64,000 nucleotides of DNA from JAMXLO01 sp963719805 (GCA_963719805.1 CAVRDF010000002.1:124001-188000); one strand, 5' to 3'. Counted from the first letter of the stretch, positions 1 through 9,317 are shown. Numbers and translations are program-made. Notes: generated from the letters alone by a model not told the origin.

Positions 1-1333
1 CGCCCATGAACGCGACCACCTGCTTGCCCGGACGACGCAATGTTGCCGCCACCGCCATCGGCATGCCGGAGCCCATCGCGCCGACCACCGACGAAAGAAA
101 GATCTGCCCCGGTTTGAAGCCGATATAGCGATGGATGAAACTACCGAAATTGCCCGCATCCGAAGTTATCGTCGCGTCGGGCGCCAGATGCTTGTCCACC
201 TCGCAGACAATGGCGGCGAAGTTGATGCCGTCCGGTGTCGGCTCCCACTCCTTCGCCAGCAACTTGCGATGGATCGCATGCAGACCGGCGACCCAGCCGC
301 GCCGCCGTTCCGCGCCACTCGGTGCGCCATGCTTCAGCAGCGCCTTCAACAGTTCATGTGGGCTGCACGCCATGCCGAGATCGGGCCGCCACACGCGTCC
401 CACCTCGTTGGCATCCGGCCAGACATGCACCAGCGGAAGCTGCGGCTGCGGTGCTGCGGGGAACGTGTAGGACTGGCTCACTGTATCGGTCAGCCGCTCA
501 CCGATCGCCACCATCAAATCGGCCTTTTTCATTTCGCTGATCAGCGCCGGTGGCACGCGGATGCCCATATAGCCGCCATAGTGTGGATGCGTCGCATCGA
601 ACAGTTGCGGCCGTCGGTGAGTTGGGCATATCGGCAGCATCCATTCTTCCGCCAGACGCCGCAGATCACCGAACGCCGCGTCGTCGTACAGCACATCAGC
701 CAGCAACGCGCCGCCCACCAGTACCAGCGGTCGTTCTGCTTTCGCCAGCATCGCTGCGAGCGTCTCGACGTCTTCGCTCCGTGGACCCGACATCGCGCGC
801 GGACGTGGCTGATCCACATCGACATCGGTGGTGGCGTCGAATAGGTCCTCCGGCAAGATCACTGCCACCGGACCGGGTGTGCCGCTTTCCGCCAGGTGGA
901 ATGCCCGCGCGATCGCCTCGGACGCCTGCTCGGGTTCGATTACCTCGATCACCGATTTGGTCACATCGGACAGCAGCCGCCCGTAGTTCTGCTCCTGCAG
1001 CGCCATGCGGCCGAAGTCCTTGCGCTCCACCTGGCCGACGAGCATCACCATCGGTGTGGCGTCATGATACGCGGAGTGCAGCGAGACCATCGCATTGGAC
1101 AGGCCGGGTCCGCGCGAAACGATGCAGCAGCCGGCGCGATTACGCAGCCGGCCATCGGCAACCGCCATAAAGCCGGCGCCGCCCTCATGCCGGCACACGA
1201 TCAGCCGCAGCGAGTTCATGTCGGTCAGCGCATTGATCAGCCCGACATAGCTTTCCCCCGGAACGCAGAAGATCTGATCGACGTCGTGCGCTTCCAGGCT
1301 TTCGGCAAGCAGACGGGCAACGGAACGAGTCAT
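1..1333 (-). CDS. Thiamine pyrophosphate-dependent enzyme, acetolactate synthase-like (C-terminus off the left edge)
   Basis: Reading the minus strand from an ATG at 1333 gives 444 codons with no stop before the window edge. The N-terminus (MTRSVARLLAESLEAHDV, then IFCVPGESY) is the TPP-enzyme N domain with the conserved Glu. It is followed by RGPGLSNAMVSLHSAYHDAT, the central domain, and the start of the C-terminal pyrophosphate domain (ITSDAGNFG, then VVAFMG just before the expected GDG motif, which lies off the edge). Acetolactate synthase, benzoylformate decarboxylase and sulfoacetaldehyde acetyltransferase share this fold, so the substrate is open. No regulatory small subunit is adjacent, which argues against housekeeping IlvB. 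The family call is firm; the function is not. Confidence 0.88.
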   Translation of the reverse strand, partial: MTRSVARLLAESLEAHDVDQIFCVPGESYVGLINALTDMNSLRLIVCRHEGGAGFMAVADGRLRNRAGCCIVSRGPGLSNAMVSLHSAYHDATPMVMLVGQVERKDFGRMALQEQNYGRLLSDVTKSVIEVIEPEQASEAIARAFHLAESGTPGPVAVILPEDLFDATTDVDVDQPRPRAMSGPRSEDVETLAAMLAKAERPLVLVGGALLADVLYDDAAFGDLRRLAEEWMLPICPTHRRPQLFDATHPHYGGYMGIRVPPALISEMKKADLMVAIGERLTDTVSQSYTFPAAPQPQLPLVHVWPDANEVGRVWRPDLGMACSPHELLKALLKHGAPSGAERRRGWVAGLHAIHRKLLAKEWEPTPDGINFAAIVCEVDKHLAPDATITSDAGNFGSFIHRYIGFKPGQIFLSSVVGAMGSGMPMAVAATLRRPGKQVVAFMG

Positions 1334-1364
1334 ACGGGACGTCTCCGGGATTCTTGTTTCAGCG

Positions 1365-1820
1365 TTATGGGCAGCGAACCAGCGGGTAGGGGAAATCGCT
1401 GCAGCCAGGAAAGCTGATCTCGTTCGAGCCGCGTCGCTGCACGCGCAGGATGTCGGGGCTGATGCAGCCAAAGCCCACGTCGTTGGCGCCGGGAGCCGGG
1501 CTGAATGGATTCGCCGAAACCGGCGCGACCGGCGGCGTGAAGCGGAATTCCGTCCCTTCGGGCGTGACCCGCGCGGTTTCAACCTGGCGCTGGACATACG
1601 TCACATCGGTGATCACAGAGCGCATCACGACATCGCGGGTGAAGATCACCACCGGCTGCGCCAGGCACTCCTGTGCATTGACACTGCTGGGCGGCGGAAA
1701 AATCCCGCCGACCCAGGCGCCGAACAGCCAGGCGTGCGGTGGCAGAGTGGTCTGTGCATGTGCCGGTAGCGAGAGTGTCGCGAGCAGCAGGATCGCGGTC
1801 AAAGGGGCAGCGCGGCGCAT
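1365..1820 (-). CDS. Secreted protein of unknown function
   Basis: A 151-residue protein beginning MRRAAPLTAILLLATLSLPA, with signal-peptide cleavage likely after AHA (AHAQ). An in-frame start 15 codons upstream is possible, but the sequence from 1820 begins directly with a basic N-region and a hydrophobic core. The mature part is rich in Pro and Val and contains a segment resembling repeat-type secreted proteins (VVMRSVITDVTYVQRQVE) plus three Cys that could pair. It has no recognised domain. It lies 31 bases upstream of the TPP-enzyme gene on the same strand, so the two may be cotranscribed. The predicted location is the periplasm. Confidence 0.6.
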   Translation of the reverse strand: MRRAAPLTAILLLATLSLPAHAQTTLPPHAWLFGAWVGGIFPPPSSVNAQECLAQPVVIFTRDVVMRSVITDVTYVQRQVETARVTPEGTEFRFTPPVAPVSANPFSPAPGANDVGFGCISPDILRVQRRGSNEISFPGCSDFPYPLVRCP

Positions 1821-1915
1821 TCGGTATCCTCGGGCAGTTGGCAGCAGGCACGATAGGGCGGGCACAAATCAGTGACCAGTGGCCATGCGCGGGGGTCGGT
1901 GCTAGGACGCCGCCC

Positions 1916-2494
1916 ATGCTGCATCGGCTGTATATGCGCACGCTGGCTCTGGCGGCCTCCCCGCGCGCGACGTGGTGGCTGTTCGGCATCGCGTTCGCCG
2001 AGGCCAGTTTCTTCCCCATCCCGCCGGATGCGCTGCTGATCCCGATGGCGCTTGCGCGGCCCGACCGTGCCTGGCGTTTCGCCGCCATTTGCCTGCTGGG
2101 CAGCGTCGTGGGCGGCGCCCTGGGCTATCTCATCGGCTACGCGGTCTTCGATCAGCTGGCACGCCCGCTGATCGAGTTTTATGGCTATGGCGAGCGGTTC
2201 GCTGCGTTCCAGGCGCTCTATGCGCAGTACGGACTATGGGTCATCCTGATCAAGGGACTGACGCCGATACCGTACAAAATCGTCACCATCGCCTCAGGCG
2301 CCGCGAAGTTCAGCTTCCCGCTCTTCATGGCCGCCAGCGTCGTCACCCGCGGCGCGCGCTTCTTCCTGGTCGCGGCACTGCTGCGCTACTTCGGCACGCC
2401 TGTCCGCGACTTCATCGAGCGGCGGCTGACCTTGGTGACCAGCCTGCTCGCCGCAGGCGTCATTGGGGGATTTCTCGTCCTGAAATTGCTGTAG
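1916..2494 (+). CDS. YqaA/DedA-like (SNARE-associated) membrane protein
   Basis: 192 residues with about four or five hydrophobic stretches. It carries the signature region of the VTT/SNARE-associated family: an acidic re-entrant segment (GIAFAEASFFPIPPD) near residues 22-36 and a second re-entrant loop, KGLTPIPYKIVTIASGAA, near 118-135. The ATG at 1916 starts the conserved MLHRLYMRTLALA opening seen in YqaA-type proteins; an upstream extension in the same frame overlaps the divergent gene and is unlikely. The family is proposed to act in lipid or undecaprenyl-phosphate movement or proton-dependent homeostasis, but the exact role of this subfamily is unknown. It faces away from the secreted protein at 1365-1820, so 1821-1915 should hold divergent promoters. 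Confidence 0.85.
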   Translation: MLHRLYMRTLALAASPRATWWLFGIAFAEASFFPIPPDALLIPMALARPDRAWRFAAICLLGSVVGGALGYLIGYAVFDQLARPLIEFYGYGERFAAFQALYAQYGLWVILIKGLTPIPYKIVTIASGAAKFSFPLFMAASVVTRGARFFLVAALLRYFGTPVRDFIERRLTLVTSLLAAGVIGGFLVLKLL

Positions 2495-2575
2495 GGCTTC
2501 AACTCCGCTTGAAGCTGCATGATCTCGCCCCAATCGCAGCCTGTAACGCTCTCTTCTCAATCCAAGGGAGCATCG

Positions 2576-4078
2576 ATGCGTCGGCGCGATCTGTTGTTGC
2601 GGAGCGCGGCCTTGCCCGTTGTCGCCGCTTTCGGCCGTGCGGCGCGCGCGGATGAGACCACGCCATTCGACGGCTCGACCGTACGGAACATGGCGCGAGA
2701 AATGGCCCAGCGGCCATATCAGGCGCCGGATGCCACGCTGCCGGATCCGCTGAAGGATCTGGATTATCAGGCCTATCGTTCCATCCGCTTCGATCCTGCC
2801 CACGCCTTGTGGCGCGGACAGGCGCGGTTCACCGCGGAATTCTTCCACCGTGGCTACCTGTATAAAGAGGCGGTGCAGATCTATGAGGTCGCGGACGGCC
2901 GCGCGACGCACATCCGCTACAGTTCGGACATGTTCACTTTCGACAAGGTGACGCCGCCAACCGGCGACGTTGGCTTTGCCGGGTTCCGGCTGCACTACCC
3001 GATGAACCGGCCAGACTATGCCGACGAGGTCTGCGCTTTCCTCGGCGCCAGCTACTTCCGCGCGGTGGCGAAGAACCAAGGCTATGGATTGTCGGCGCGC
3101 GGCCTGGCGATCAAGACGGCGGAACCCTCGGGCGAGGAGTTCCCGCTGTTCAAGGCGTTCTGGCTGGAGCGCCCCGGCAAGACCAGTGATGCCATCGTGC
3201 TGCACGCATTGCTGGATAGCCAGAGTGCGACGGCGGCCTTCCGCTTCACCATCCGTCCTGGCGCGCAGACCGTATTCGATACCGAGATGGCGCTGTATCC
3301 GCGCGTCGATATTGCCGCATCCGGCATTGCACCGCTCACCTCGATGTTCATGTTCGACAGCAACGATCGCACGCGTGCTGATGACTATCGCAATGCAGTG
3401 CACGATTCGACCGGCCTCCTGCTGTGGACCGGCAAGGGCGAGCGCGTGTGGCGCCCGCTGGCCAATCCGACGGCGTTGCAGATCAGTGCCTTCGCCGACA
3501 GCGGCACGCGTGGCTTCGGACTGATGCAGCGCGAGCGTCAGTTCAGCGACTATCAGGATCTGGAAGCGCACTACGAGAACCGTCCGTCGCTTTGGATCGA
3601 GCCAATCGGCGACTGGGGCGAAGGCATCGTCGAGCTGGTCGAGATTCCCAGCAATCGCGAGGTCAACGATAACGTCGTCGCGTTCTGGCGGCCGCACGAC
3701 CCGCTGAAGGCGAAGGGAGAGTACCTGCTGAATTACCGGCAGCATTGGTGTTGGTCGGTACCGGCGCCGGTGCCGCTGGCCGAGGTGATGGCGACGCGCA
3801 GCGGGCTTGCCTGGGATCTGAAAAACCGGCTGTTCATCATCGATTTCGTCGGCGGTCCGCTGACCACCCGTAAGCCGGCCGATCTGCCGCATATCGATGT
3901 CGGCTCGAGCAAAGGCAAGATCGAGAACCCTGTCGTCGAGCCGGATCCGGCGACCGGTGGCTGGCGGCTCAGCTTCCAGCTCGATCAGGGCAGCGAAAAA
4001 CTGATCGAAATGCACGCGCGGCTGATGGATGGCGACACACCTCTGACCGAAACATGGATATATCGGTGGACGACGTAG
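2576..4078 (+). CDS. opgG: Periplasmic glucan biosynthesis protein OpgG/OpgD (MdoG) family
   Basis: 500 residues starting at MRRRDLLLRSAALPVVAAFG, a twin-arginine signal preceded by a purine-rich site (AAGGGAGC). The longer in-frame start at 2519 would bury this signal, so I choose 2576. The mature protein shows the MdoG fold throughout: LDYQAYRSIRFDP, GFRLHYPMN, FLGASYFRAV and the YENRPSLWIEP segment, then a C-terminal Ig-like part. MdoG proteins act in the periplasm on the beta-glucan backbone of osmoregulated periplasmic glucans. Tat export is typical of OpgD rather than OpgG in E. coli, but the gene is followed directly by opgH, as opgG is. Length is normal for the family. Confidence 0.93.
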   Translation: MRRRDLLLRSAALPVVAAFGRAARADETTPFDGSTVRNMAREMAQRPYQAPDATLPDPLKDLDYQAYRSIRFDPAHALWRGQARFTAEFFHRGYLYKEAVQIYEVADGRATHIRYSSDMFTFDKVTPPTGDVGFAGFRLHYPMNRPDYADEVCAFLGASYFRAVAKNQGYGLSARGLAIKTAEPSGEEFPLFKAFWLERPGKTSDAIVLHALLDSQSATAAFRFTIRPGAQTVFDTEMALYPRVDIAASGIAPLTSMFMFDSNDRTRADDYRNAVHDSTGLLLWTGKGERVWRPLANPTALQISAFADSGTRGFGLMQRERQFSDYQDLEAHYENRPSLWIEPIGDWGEGIVELVEIPSNREVNDNVVAFWRPHDPLKAKGEYLLNYRQHWCWSVPAPVPLAEVMATRSGLAWDLKNRLFIIDFVGGPLTTRKPADLPHIDVGSSKGKIENPVVEPDPATGGWRLSFQLDQGSEKLIEMHARLMDGDTPLTETWIYRWTT

Positions 4079-6144
4079 CCATCGCAATCCGGGCGCTGCC
4101 CGATGAGGCACCGCTGGCGATGCCGACACAATCGTTGCGCGGCACGCATTCGCGATCGGCGCGTCCCACCAGTGCGCCGCGCGCGATGGCGCTGCGCCGG
4201 CTCCTGGTCATCGGCAGCGCGGTTGCCCTGACCGCCGTGGGCGCGGTCGAGATGTACCAGGTGTTCACGGTGAACGGTGTCACCGCGCTGGCCGTCGTGA
4301 TGCTGGCCCTGTTCCTGGCGCTGTTCGGCTGGATTGCGCTGTCGTTCACCAGTGCATGCGCCGGGTTCTGTTCATTGCTCGGAGGTGGCGGCCGTCGCCT
4401 GATCACCGGTGCGCCAGCCAGCACCAGGACGGCGTTGCTGATGCCGACGTACAATGAACCGCCGGCGCGGATCATGGCTGGCTTGCAGGCGATCTGGGAA
4501 TCGCTGCCCGAGGATGCATTCGACCTGTTCATTCTCAGCGACACCACTGATCCGAACATCTGGGTCGCCGAGGAGGCCGGCTTTCTGGCACTGCGTGAAC
4601 GCACCGGTGGTTACGGTCACATCTTTTATCGGCACCGGCCGAAGAACACCGCACGCAAGGCCGGCAACATCGCTGAATGGGTGAGGCGATTTGGCGGTGC
4701 GTATGAACAGTTCCTGATTCTCGACGCCGACAGCCTGATGACAGGCGAGGCACTGGCGCAATTGGCGGGCGCCATGGAACGGAACCCGGATGTCGGGTTG
4801 ATCCAGACGCTGCCGATCATTACAGGTGCCGCGACGCTGTTCGCGCGCGTGCAGCAGTTCGCCGGCCGCGTCTATGGACCGCTGATAGCGCATGGCATCG
4901 CCTGGTGGCACGGCGCCGAGGGCAACTACTGGGGCCACAATGCGATGATCCGCACCCGCGCCTTCGCGGAGTGCGCCGGCCTGCCCGAATTGCGCGGCCG
5001 CAAGCCATTCGGCGGCCCGATCATGAGCCATGACTTCGTCGAGGCAGCCTTGATGCGGCGCGGAGGCTGGGCAGTGCACATGGTGCCTGGCGTGCCCGGC
5101 AGTTATGAGGAAGTGCCGCCCACACTCACCGATCTTGCGGTGCGCGATCGGCGATGGTGCCAGGGCAATCTGCAACATATCGCTGTGCTGCCCAGCCGCG
5201 GGTTGAAGTTCATCAGCCGGCTGCACCTGCTCACCGGCATTGGTTCCTACATAACGGCCCCACTTTGGCTGTTGTTTATCCTCACCGGCATCCTGATCGC
5301 GGTACAGGCGCGCTTCATACAGCCGGACTATTTCCCGGCGGGCAAATCGTTGTTTCCGCAGTGGCCGGTCGTCGATCCGGTGCGCGCCATGTGGATGTTC
5401 GTCGGCACCATGGCGCTGCTGCTGACGCCCAAGCTGTTTGGCAGCATTGCAATCATCTTGCACGGCCCGTCACGGCGCGGCTGCGGCGGCGCGCTTCGGC
5501 TGCTGGCTGGCGTGCTGTTCGAGACTCTGATCGCCGGCCTGATGGCGCCGGTGGTTATGCTGACGCAGTCGATCGATGTGACGGCAATTCTCGCCGGTCG
5601 CGATTCTGGCTGGAACGTGCAGCAGCGCGAGGGCGGCGTCGTTCCGGCCAGCGCGATAGTCAGGCTGTATTGGCGTCACGTGTTGCTGGGCGTCGTGCTT
5701 GGCGGTGTGGCATGGCTGGTGTCGCCCTACCTGGCATTGTGGATGCTGCCGGTCGTGCTGGGGCTGGTGTTGGCGATCGTGCTCGCTGTCTGGACCGGCC
5801 GCCGCGTCGATCATGCGATTTTGCTGCGCACTCCCGAGGAAACCTCGCCGCCAGCCGTGGTCGCCCGAGCCTCGGCATTGCAGCCAGAGTGGCAGGCGAT
5901 GCCGCGCATCGGTGTCGCTGACATGCTGCGCGATCCGCATCTGCTGTCGATCCATCAGTCGCTGTTGCCGGCTGGCCGCCGGCCGCGCGTCGATCCGATC
6001 GATGTCACGCTATTGGCCGCGCGAACCAAGATCGAGGAATCCGAAACGCTCGACAGCGCTTTGGCCGAATTGAATCAGGCCGAGCTGTCTGCCGCGCTGC
6101 GCGACCCAGTCTCACTGGACAGATTGCGGGCATTGTCGGGCTAA
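4054..6144 (+). CDS. opgH: Glucans biosynthesis glucosyltransferase OpgH (MdoH)
   Basis: 696 residues overlapping the end of opgG by 25 bases. It is a GT2-family membrane processive glucosyltransferase: two N-terminal TM helices (about 50-110), catalytic domain with LLMPTYNEPP, LILDADSLM (the DxD metal site), SHDFVEAALMRRGGW and RDRRWCQGNLQH (the Q/RxxRW-type acceptor motif), then several TM helices from about 390 to 590. It polymerises glucose from UDP-glucose and exports the linear glucan across the inner membrane to OpgG. It is shorter than the E. coli protein, which has longer cytoplasmic ends. Translational coupling with opgG is likely. Osmotic control is known for the family but cannot be read here. 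Confidence 0.93.
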   Translation: MDISVDDVAIAIRALPDEAPLAMPTQSLRGTHSRSARPTSAPRAMALRRLLVIGSAVALTAVGAVEMYQVFTVNGVTALAVVMLALFLALFGWIALSFTSACAGFCSLLGGGGRRLITGAPASTRTALLMPTYNEPPARIMAGLQAIWESLPEDAFDLFILSDTTDPNIWVAEEAGFLALRERTGGYGHIFYRHRPKNTARKAGNIAEWVRRFGGAYEQFLILDADSLMTGEALAQLAGAMERNPDVGLIQTLPIITGAATLFARVQQFAGRVYGPLIAHGIAWWHGAEGNYWGHNAMIRTRAFAECAGLPELRGRKPFGGPIMSHDFVEAALMRRGGWAVHMVPGVPGSYEEVPPTLTDLAVRDRRWCQGNLQHIAVLPSRGLKFISRLHLLTGIGSYITAPLWLLFILTGILIAVQARFIQPDYFPAGKSLFPQWPVVDPVRAMWMFVGTMALLLTPKLFGSIAIILHGPSRRGCGGALRLLAGVLFETLIAGLMAPVVMLTQSIDVTAILAGRDSGWNVQQREGGVVPASAIVRLYWRHVLLGVVLGGVAWLVSPYLALWMLPVVLGLVLAIVLAVWTGRRVDHAILLRTPEETSPPAVVARASALQPEWQAMPRIGVADMLRDPHLLSIHQSLLPAGRRPRVDPIDVTLLAARTKIEESETLDSALAELNQAELSAALRDPVSLDRLRALSG

Positions 6145-6170
6145 CGGCCATCCGGGCAGCGGTCCCCGGC

Positions 6171-6203
6171 GTCATTGCGAGCAGCACGGCGACGAAGCAA
6201 TCA
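6171..6203. repeat. Dispersed intergenic repeat, copy 1 (GTCATTGCGAG type)
   Basis: Between opgH and the amidohydrolase the sequence GTCATTGCGAGCAGC is followed by CGACGAAGCAATC. A second, diverged copy of the same motif lies at 9287-9317 behind another gene end. The two ends are partly inverted (ATTGCG versus GCAAT), so each copy can fold. Short repeats of this kind are common between genes in alphaproteobacteria. Confidence 0.55.
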
Positions 6204-6283
6204 AGCGCTGCCGTCCATCATTGCCACACTGATCCGCCCGCGCGCACTATCGCCGCCGGTTCCGGGGAAACGGTGAGGCTCAC

Positions 6284-7384
6284 ATGATCATCGATTGTCA
6301 CGCCCATGTCTTTCAGAACTGGGATGGGCTGTGCGGGCATCCGTCGCGCGACGTCCGCATGAAATACCTACAGCGTGGCCTGGCCTACCGCGCGGCAAAG
6401 GCGTTCCGCACCCGCGATGGAAAACCGGCAGATGATCTGGCCTTGCTCGAACCCGGCAAGTCCGGTTGGAGCGGCTTGCGCGATCTCGACATCCGCGTCG
6501 GCCCATTCGGCCGCGTCGAGTTCACCGCTGACGGCGAAGACTATTTCGTCCAGTACATGCCGGTCTCCATGCAGACGATCGAATCATCGCCGGAGTACAT
6601 GCTGGCGCAGATGACCTATGCCGGTGTCGATCATACGATCCTCCAGGCTGGCGGCATCTATGGCGCGATGACGCCGTACAACGCTTTCGCGCAGCAGCAG
6701 TATCCGCAAAAATTCACCTCGCTGATGAGCGTCGAGGGATCGGACCCCGGCTCGGCAGCGTGCCTGGCGGAAATCGATGAGGCGGCGGCGCTCGGCCTCA
6801 AGGGTATCTACTTCAATTATGACGCCTTTGCCCGCCACGAATTCGCCTGGCAACCGGACGATCCGAAGCTCGTGCCCTTCTGGGAGCGCATCGACGGGCA
6901 CAATCTGATTGTTTGCGCTGAAGTGAACGGCGCGCCAACCCACGACAAGGCCGGCTACCTCAAGACGATGATGGCATTGGCGAGGGTGTTCGAGCACTTC
7001 CCCCGCCTGCGCTGTCACCTGGCGATGGGCATCCCCGTCAGGCATTTCTCCGCCGGCGATCGCTGGGATCTAACTGATGAACTTGTCGCGCTATACAAGC
7101 GGGATACCCTTTTCATGGAGATCGTGTTTCCCATCACTTGGGCCGGCCGATGGGACTACCCTTACGTCGAGGCGCAACCGCTGATCCGTGACGCGCGTGA
7201 TCGCTTTGGTGCGGAGAAGCTGATGTGGGGCTCGGATATGCCGAACGTCGAGCGCTTCTGCACCTACACCCAGTCGCTGACCTACCTGACCCGCTACTGC
7301 TCGTTCCTGAGTGGCGCTGATATGGACAAGGTACTGGGAGGCAATGCCGCGGCGCTGTACGGCATCGACGCGACTTCATGCTGA
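6284..7384 (+). CDS. Amidohydrolase family protein (amidohydrolase-2 type)
   Basis: 366 residues beginning MIIDCHAHVFQNW, the HxH metal motif of the amidohydrolase superfamily, and ending with WGSDMPNVERF, which holds the conserved metal-site Asp. The amidohydrolase-2 group includes aminocarboxymuconate-semialdehyde decarboxylase and hydroxybenzoate decarboxylases, so a hydrolase or a non-oxidative decarboxylase is equally possible. A GTGAGG site lies shortly upstream of the ATG. The stop overlaps the start of the acyl-CoA ligase by 7 bases, indicating one operon and suggesting that the hydrolase product, probably a carboxylic acid, is the ligase substrate. That link is inference. Confidence 0.88.
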   Translation: MIIDCHAHVFQNWDGLCGHPSRDVRMKYLQRGLAYRAAKAFRTRDGKPADDLALLEPGKSGWSGLRDLDIRVGPFGRVEFTADGEDYFVQYMPVSMQTIESSPEYMLAQMTYAGVDHTILQAGGIYGAMTPYNAFAQQQYPQKFTSLMSVEGSDPGSAACLAEIDEAAALGLKGIYFNYDAFARHEFAWQPDDPKLVPFWERIDGHNLIVCAEVNGAPTHDKAGYLKTMMALARVFEHFPRLRCHLAMGIPVRHFSAGDRWDLTDELVALYKRDTLFMEIVFPITWAGRWDYPYVEAQPLIRDARDRFGAEKLMWGSDMPNVERFCTYTQSLTYLTRYCSFLSGADMDKVLGGNAAALYGIDATSC

Positions 7385-8892
7385 CGTTTGGAGGATTGAT
7401 CCGTCACCACGGCGTCTGTTGGGGCCACAAGGATGCATTCGTCGAACTCGATCGGCGCTGCTCCTGGGGCGAATATCACCGGCGCACCGACGCACTGGGT
7501 CACGCACTGCGCCGCCTTGGGGTTTCCACCGGCGAGCGTGTCGCCATCCTTGCATTCGACTGCATTGAACTCGCGGAAACCTTCGGCGCCTGCACCAAGA
7601 TCGGTGCGATCCGCGTCGGCCTAAATCCACGCCTCGCCGCACCCGAACTCGCCGCGTTGATCACAGACTGCGCACCGTCAGTGCTGTTCGTCCACACCAA
7701 CTGCATGAAGCTGCTCACTGCTGCACCGCTATGCCCGGTCATCGAATTCGGATCGTCCACGCGCGAATACGAAGCGTTGATCGCCGCGCATCTCGACGAA
7801 CCCGAACTCGCGCAGACGCCGCACGATGTCGCGATGATCGCCTACACCACCGGATCGACCGGCCTGCCGAAGGGCGCGATCTATCCGCACGAGAGCTTCC
7901 TGCAATCGATCCTCTACATCGCGATGTGCGAAGGCATCGATGCGTCCAGCCGCTGGCTGCACGCCATGCCCGCAGCCGGCATCCCGATCATGCACATGAT
8001 GCGCAACCTCTACCACGCCGCGGCATCGGTCATCGTCGGACCGTGGGACGCCGACAGGGCACTGCTGCTGATGCAGCGCGAGCGCACCACCAACACTGTG
8101 CTGGTGCCCACCATGCTGAACTCGCTGCTGGAATCCAACCAGGTCGAACACACCGATGTCAGCGCGATGCGGCTGTTCGGCTACGGCGCCTCGCCCTTGC
8201 CGCCGGCGACAATTCGCCGCGCGATGGAGGTGTTCCGCCGCCCGTTCCTGCAGATGTTCGGCACCACCGAGCTGATGGGCATGTCGATGATACTGTTCCC
8301 CAGTGACCACGAACTCGGCGTGACGTCACGTGCCGAGATCCTGGCGTCCGCCGGCAAGCCGCTGCCTTTCGTCGACATACGTATCGTCGATGATGACAGC
8401 CGCGATGTTGCCATCGGCGGCATCGGCGAACTCATCGTGCGCAGCGATGTCGCATTCTCCGGCTACTGGAACGCGCCCGACAAGGATCGCGAGACCATAC
8501 GCGACGGCTGGATCTATACCGGCGATATGGCGAGCCTCGACGACGACGGCTATGTCTATCTTCGGGACCGCGCGAAGTTCCGCATCAAGACCGGCGGCTA
8601 CAACGTTTTCCCCACGGAAGTTGAAAATGTGCTGTCCGAGCACCCTGCGGTGAATGAGGTCGCCGTCGTGGGTCTGCCTGACCCGCGCTGGGGTGAGCGC
8701 ATCCACGCTGTCGTTAGCATCCTTGCCGGTCAGGCGGCCACCGAGGACGAACTGCGCGCCTTCTGCCGCGACAAGATCGCTTCGTTCAAGCTGCCGAAGT
8801 CGATCGAGATCTGGCCGGAGTTGCCGAAAGGTCCGACCGGCAAGATCCAGAAGCGCTCGATCCTCGATCACTACGCTGCTTCGCCATCGTGA
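7378..8892 (+). CDS. AMP-dependent acyl-CoA synthetase/ligase
   Basis: 504 residues of the ANL superfamily. The motifs are in order: P-loop YTTGSTGLPKGA (about 158-169), FGTTELMGMS, YTGDMASLDDDGY with the conserved Asp, the hinge LRDRAKFRIKTGGYN, and the C-terminal PTGKIQKRSIL with the catalytic Lys. It activates a carboxylate with ATP to an acyl-adenylate and transfers it to CoA. Size and motifs fit a short- or medium-chain or aryl acid ligase rather than FadD, but the acid is unknown. It overlaps the amidohydrolase by 7 bases and the following lipoprotein by 4, so it is the middle gene of a three-gene operon. Confidence 0.92.
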   Translation: MLTFGGLIRHHGVCWGHKDAFVELDRRCSWGEYHRRTDALGHALRRLGVSTGERVAILAFDCIELAETFGACTKIGAIRVGLNPRLAAPELAALITDCAPSVLFVHTNCMKLLTAAPLCPVIEFGSSTREYEALIAAHLDEPELAQTPHDVAMIAYTTGSTGLPKGAIYPHESFLQSILYIAMCEGIDASSRWLHAMPAAGIPIMHMMRNLYHAAASVIVGPWDADRALLLMQRERTTNTVLVPTMLNSLLESNQVEHTDVSAMRLFGYGASPLPPATIRRAMEVFRRPFLQMFGTTELMGMSMILFPSDHELGVTSRAEILASAGKPLPFVDIRIVDDDSRDVAIGGIGELIVRSDVAFSGYWNAPDKDRETIRDGWIYTGDMASLDDDGYVYLRDRAKFRIKTGGYNVFPTEVENVLSEHPAVNEVAVVGLPDPRWGERIHAVVSILAGQAATEDELRAFCRDKIASFKLPKSIEIWPELPKGPTGKIQKRSILDHYAASPS

Positions 8893-9272
8893 GACTGGTC
8901 ATCGCCTGTCTGCTGCTCGCCGCCTGCACGCCACCCCCACCATCCTGCGCGCACTATGGCGGCACACCGATGCTCGAGTACCATCTCTACTTCGGCCGCG
9001 CTTCGGTCACCGACGCCCAATGGGCAGACTTCACGTCGCGCGTCGTGACACCGTATTTGCAGGATGGCTTCACCGAGTTCGACGCCGACGGCCAATGGAT
9101 GAATCCAGCCACGCTCCAGATCGCCCGCGAGCGAACCAGGGTCATCGACGTCGCAGTGCCCGACACGCCGGCAACCGCGACCGCCATCGCCGCGATCAAG
9201 GACTCCTATCGCACCGAATTCCACCAGCAATCCGTCGGCACCACGGTCTTTCCAGTCTGCGCCGCTTTCTAG
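8889..9272 (+). CDS. DUF3574 family lipoprotein
   Basis: 127 residues starting with GTG inside the ligase stop (GTGA overlap). The N-terminus MRLVIACLLLAACTPPPP is a lipoprotein signal with lipobox LAAC. The rest fits the DUF3574 pattern (YHLYFGRASVTDAQWADF, then FTEFDADGQWMN, and a closing VGTTVFPVCAAF). The function of DUF3574 is unknown. It is likely anchored in the membrane facing the periplasm. Coupling to the ligase may simply reflect compact gene packing. Confidence 0.82.
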   Translation: MRLVIACLLLAACTPPPPSCAHYGGTPMLEYHLYFGRASVTDAQWADFTSRVVTPYLQDGFTEFDADGQWMNPATLQIARERTRVIDVAVPDTPATATAIAAIKDSYRTEFHQQSVGTTVFPVCAAF

Positions 9273-9286
9273 CGCCTGTCTTCGAT

Positions 9287-9317
9287 GTCATTGCGAGGAG
9301 CGAAGTAACTAAGCAAG
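9287..9317. repeat. Dispersed intergenic repeat, copy 2 (GTCATTGCGAG type)
   Basis: The same opening, GTCATTGCGAGGAGCGAAG, as the copy at 6171-6203, followed by a diverged right end (TAACTAAGCAAGC). It sits between the convergent ends of the DUF3574 lipoprotein and the glutathione transferase genes. Confidence 0.5.

Noticed and set aside
2294..4129. 611-codon open frame on the minus strand
   Set aside because: Fully antisense to opgG, whose family identity is clear. Long antisense frames are expected in GC-rich DNA. No ribosome site or family features.
4372..5463. 363-codon minus-strand frame
   Set aside because: Antisense to opgH and composed of His/Gln/Arg-rich shadow sequence.
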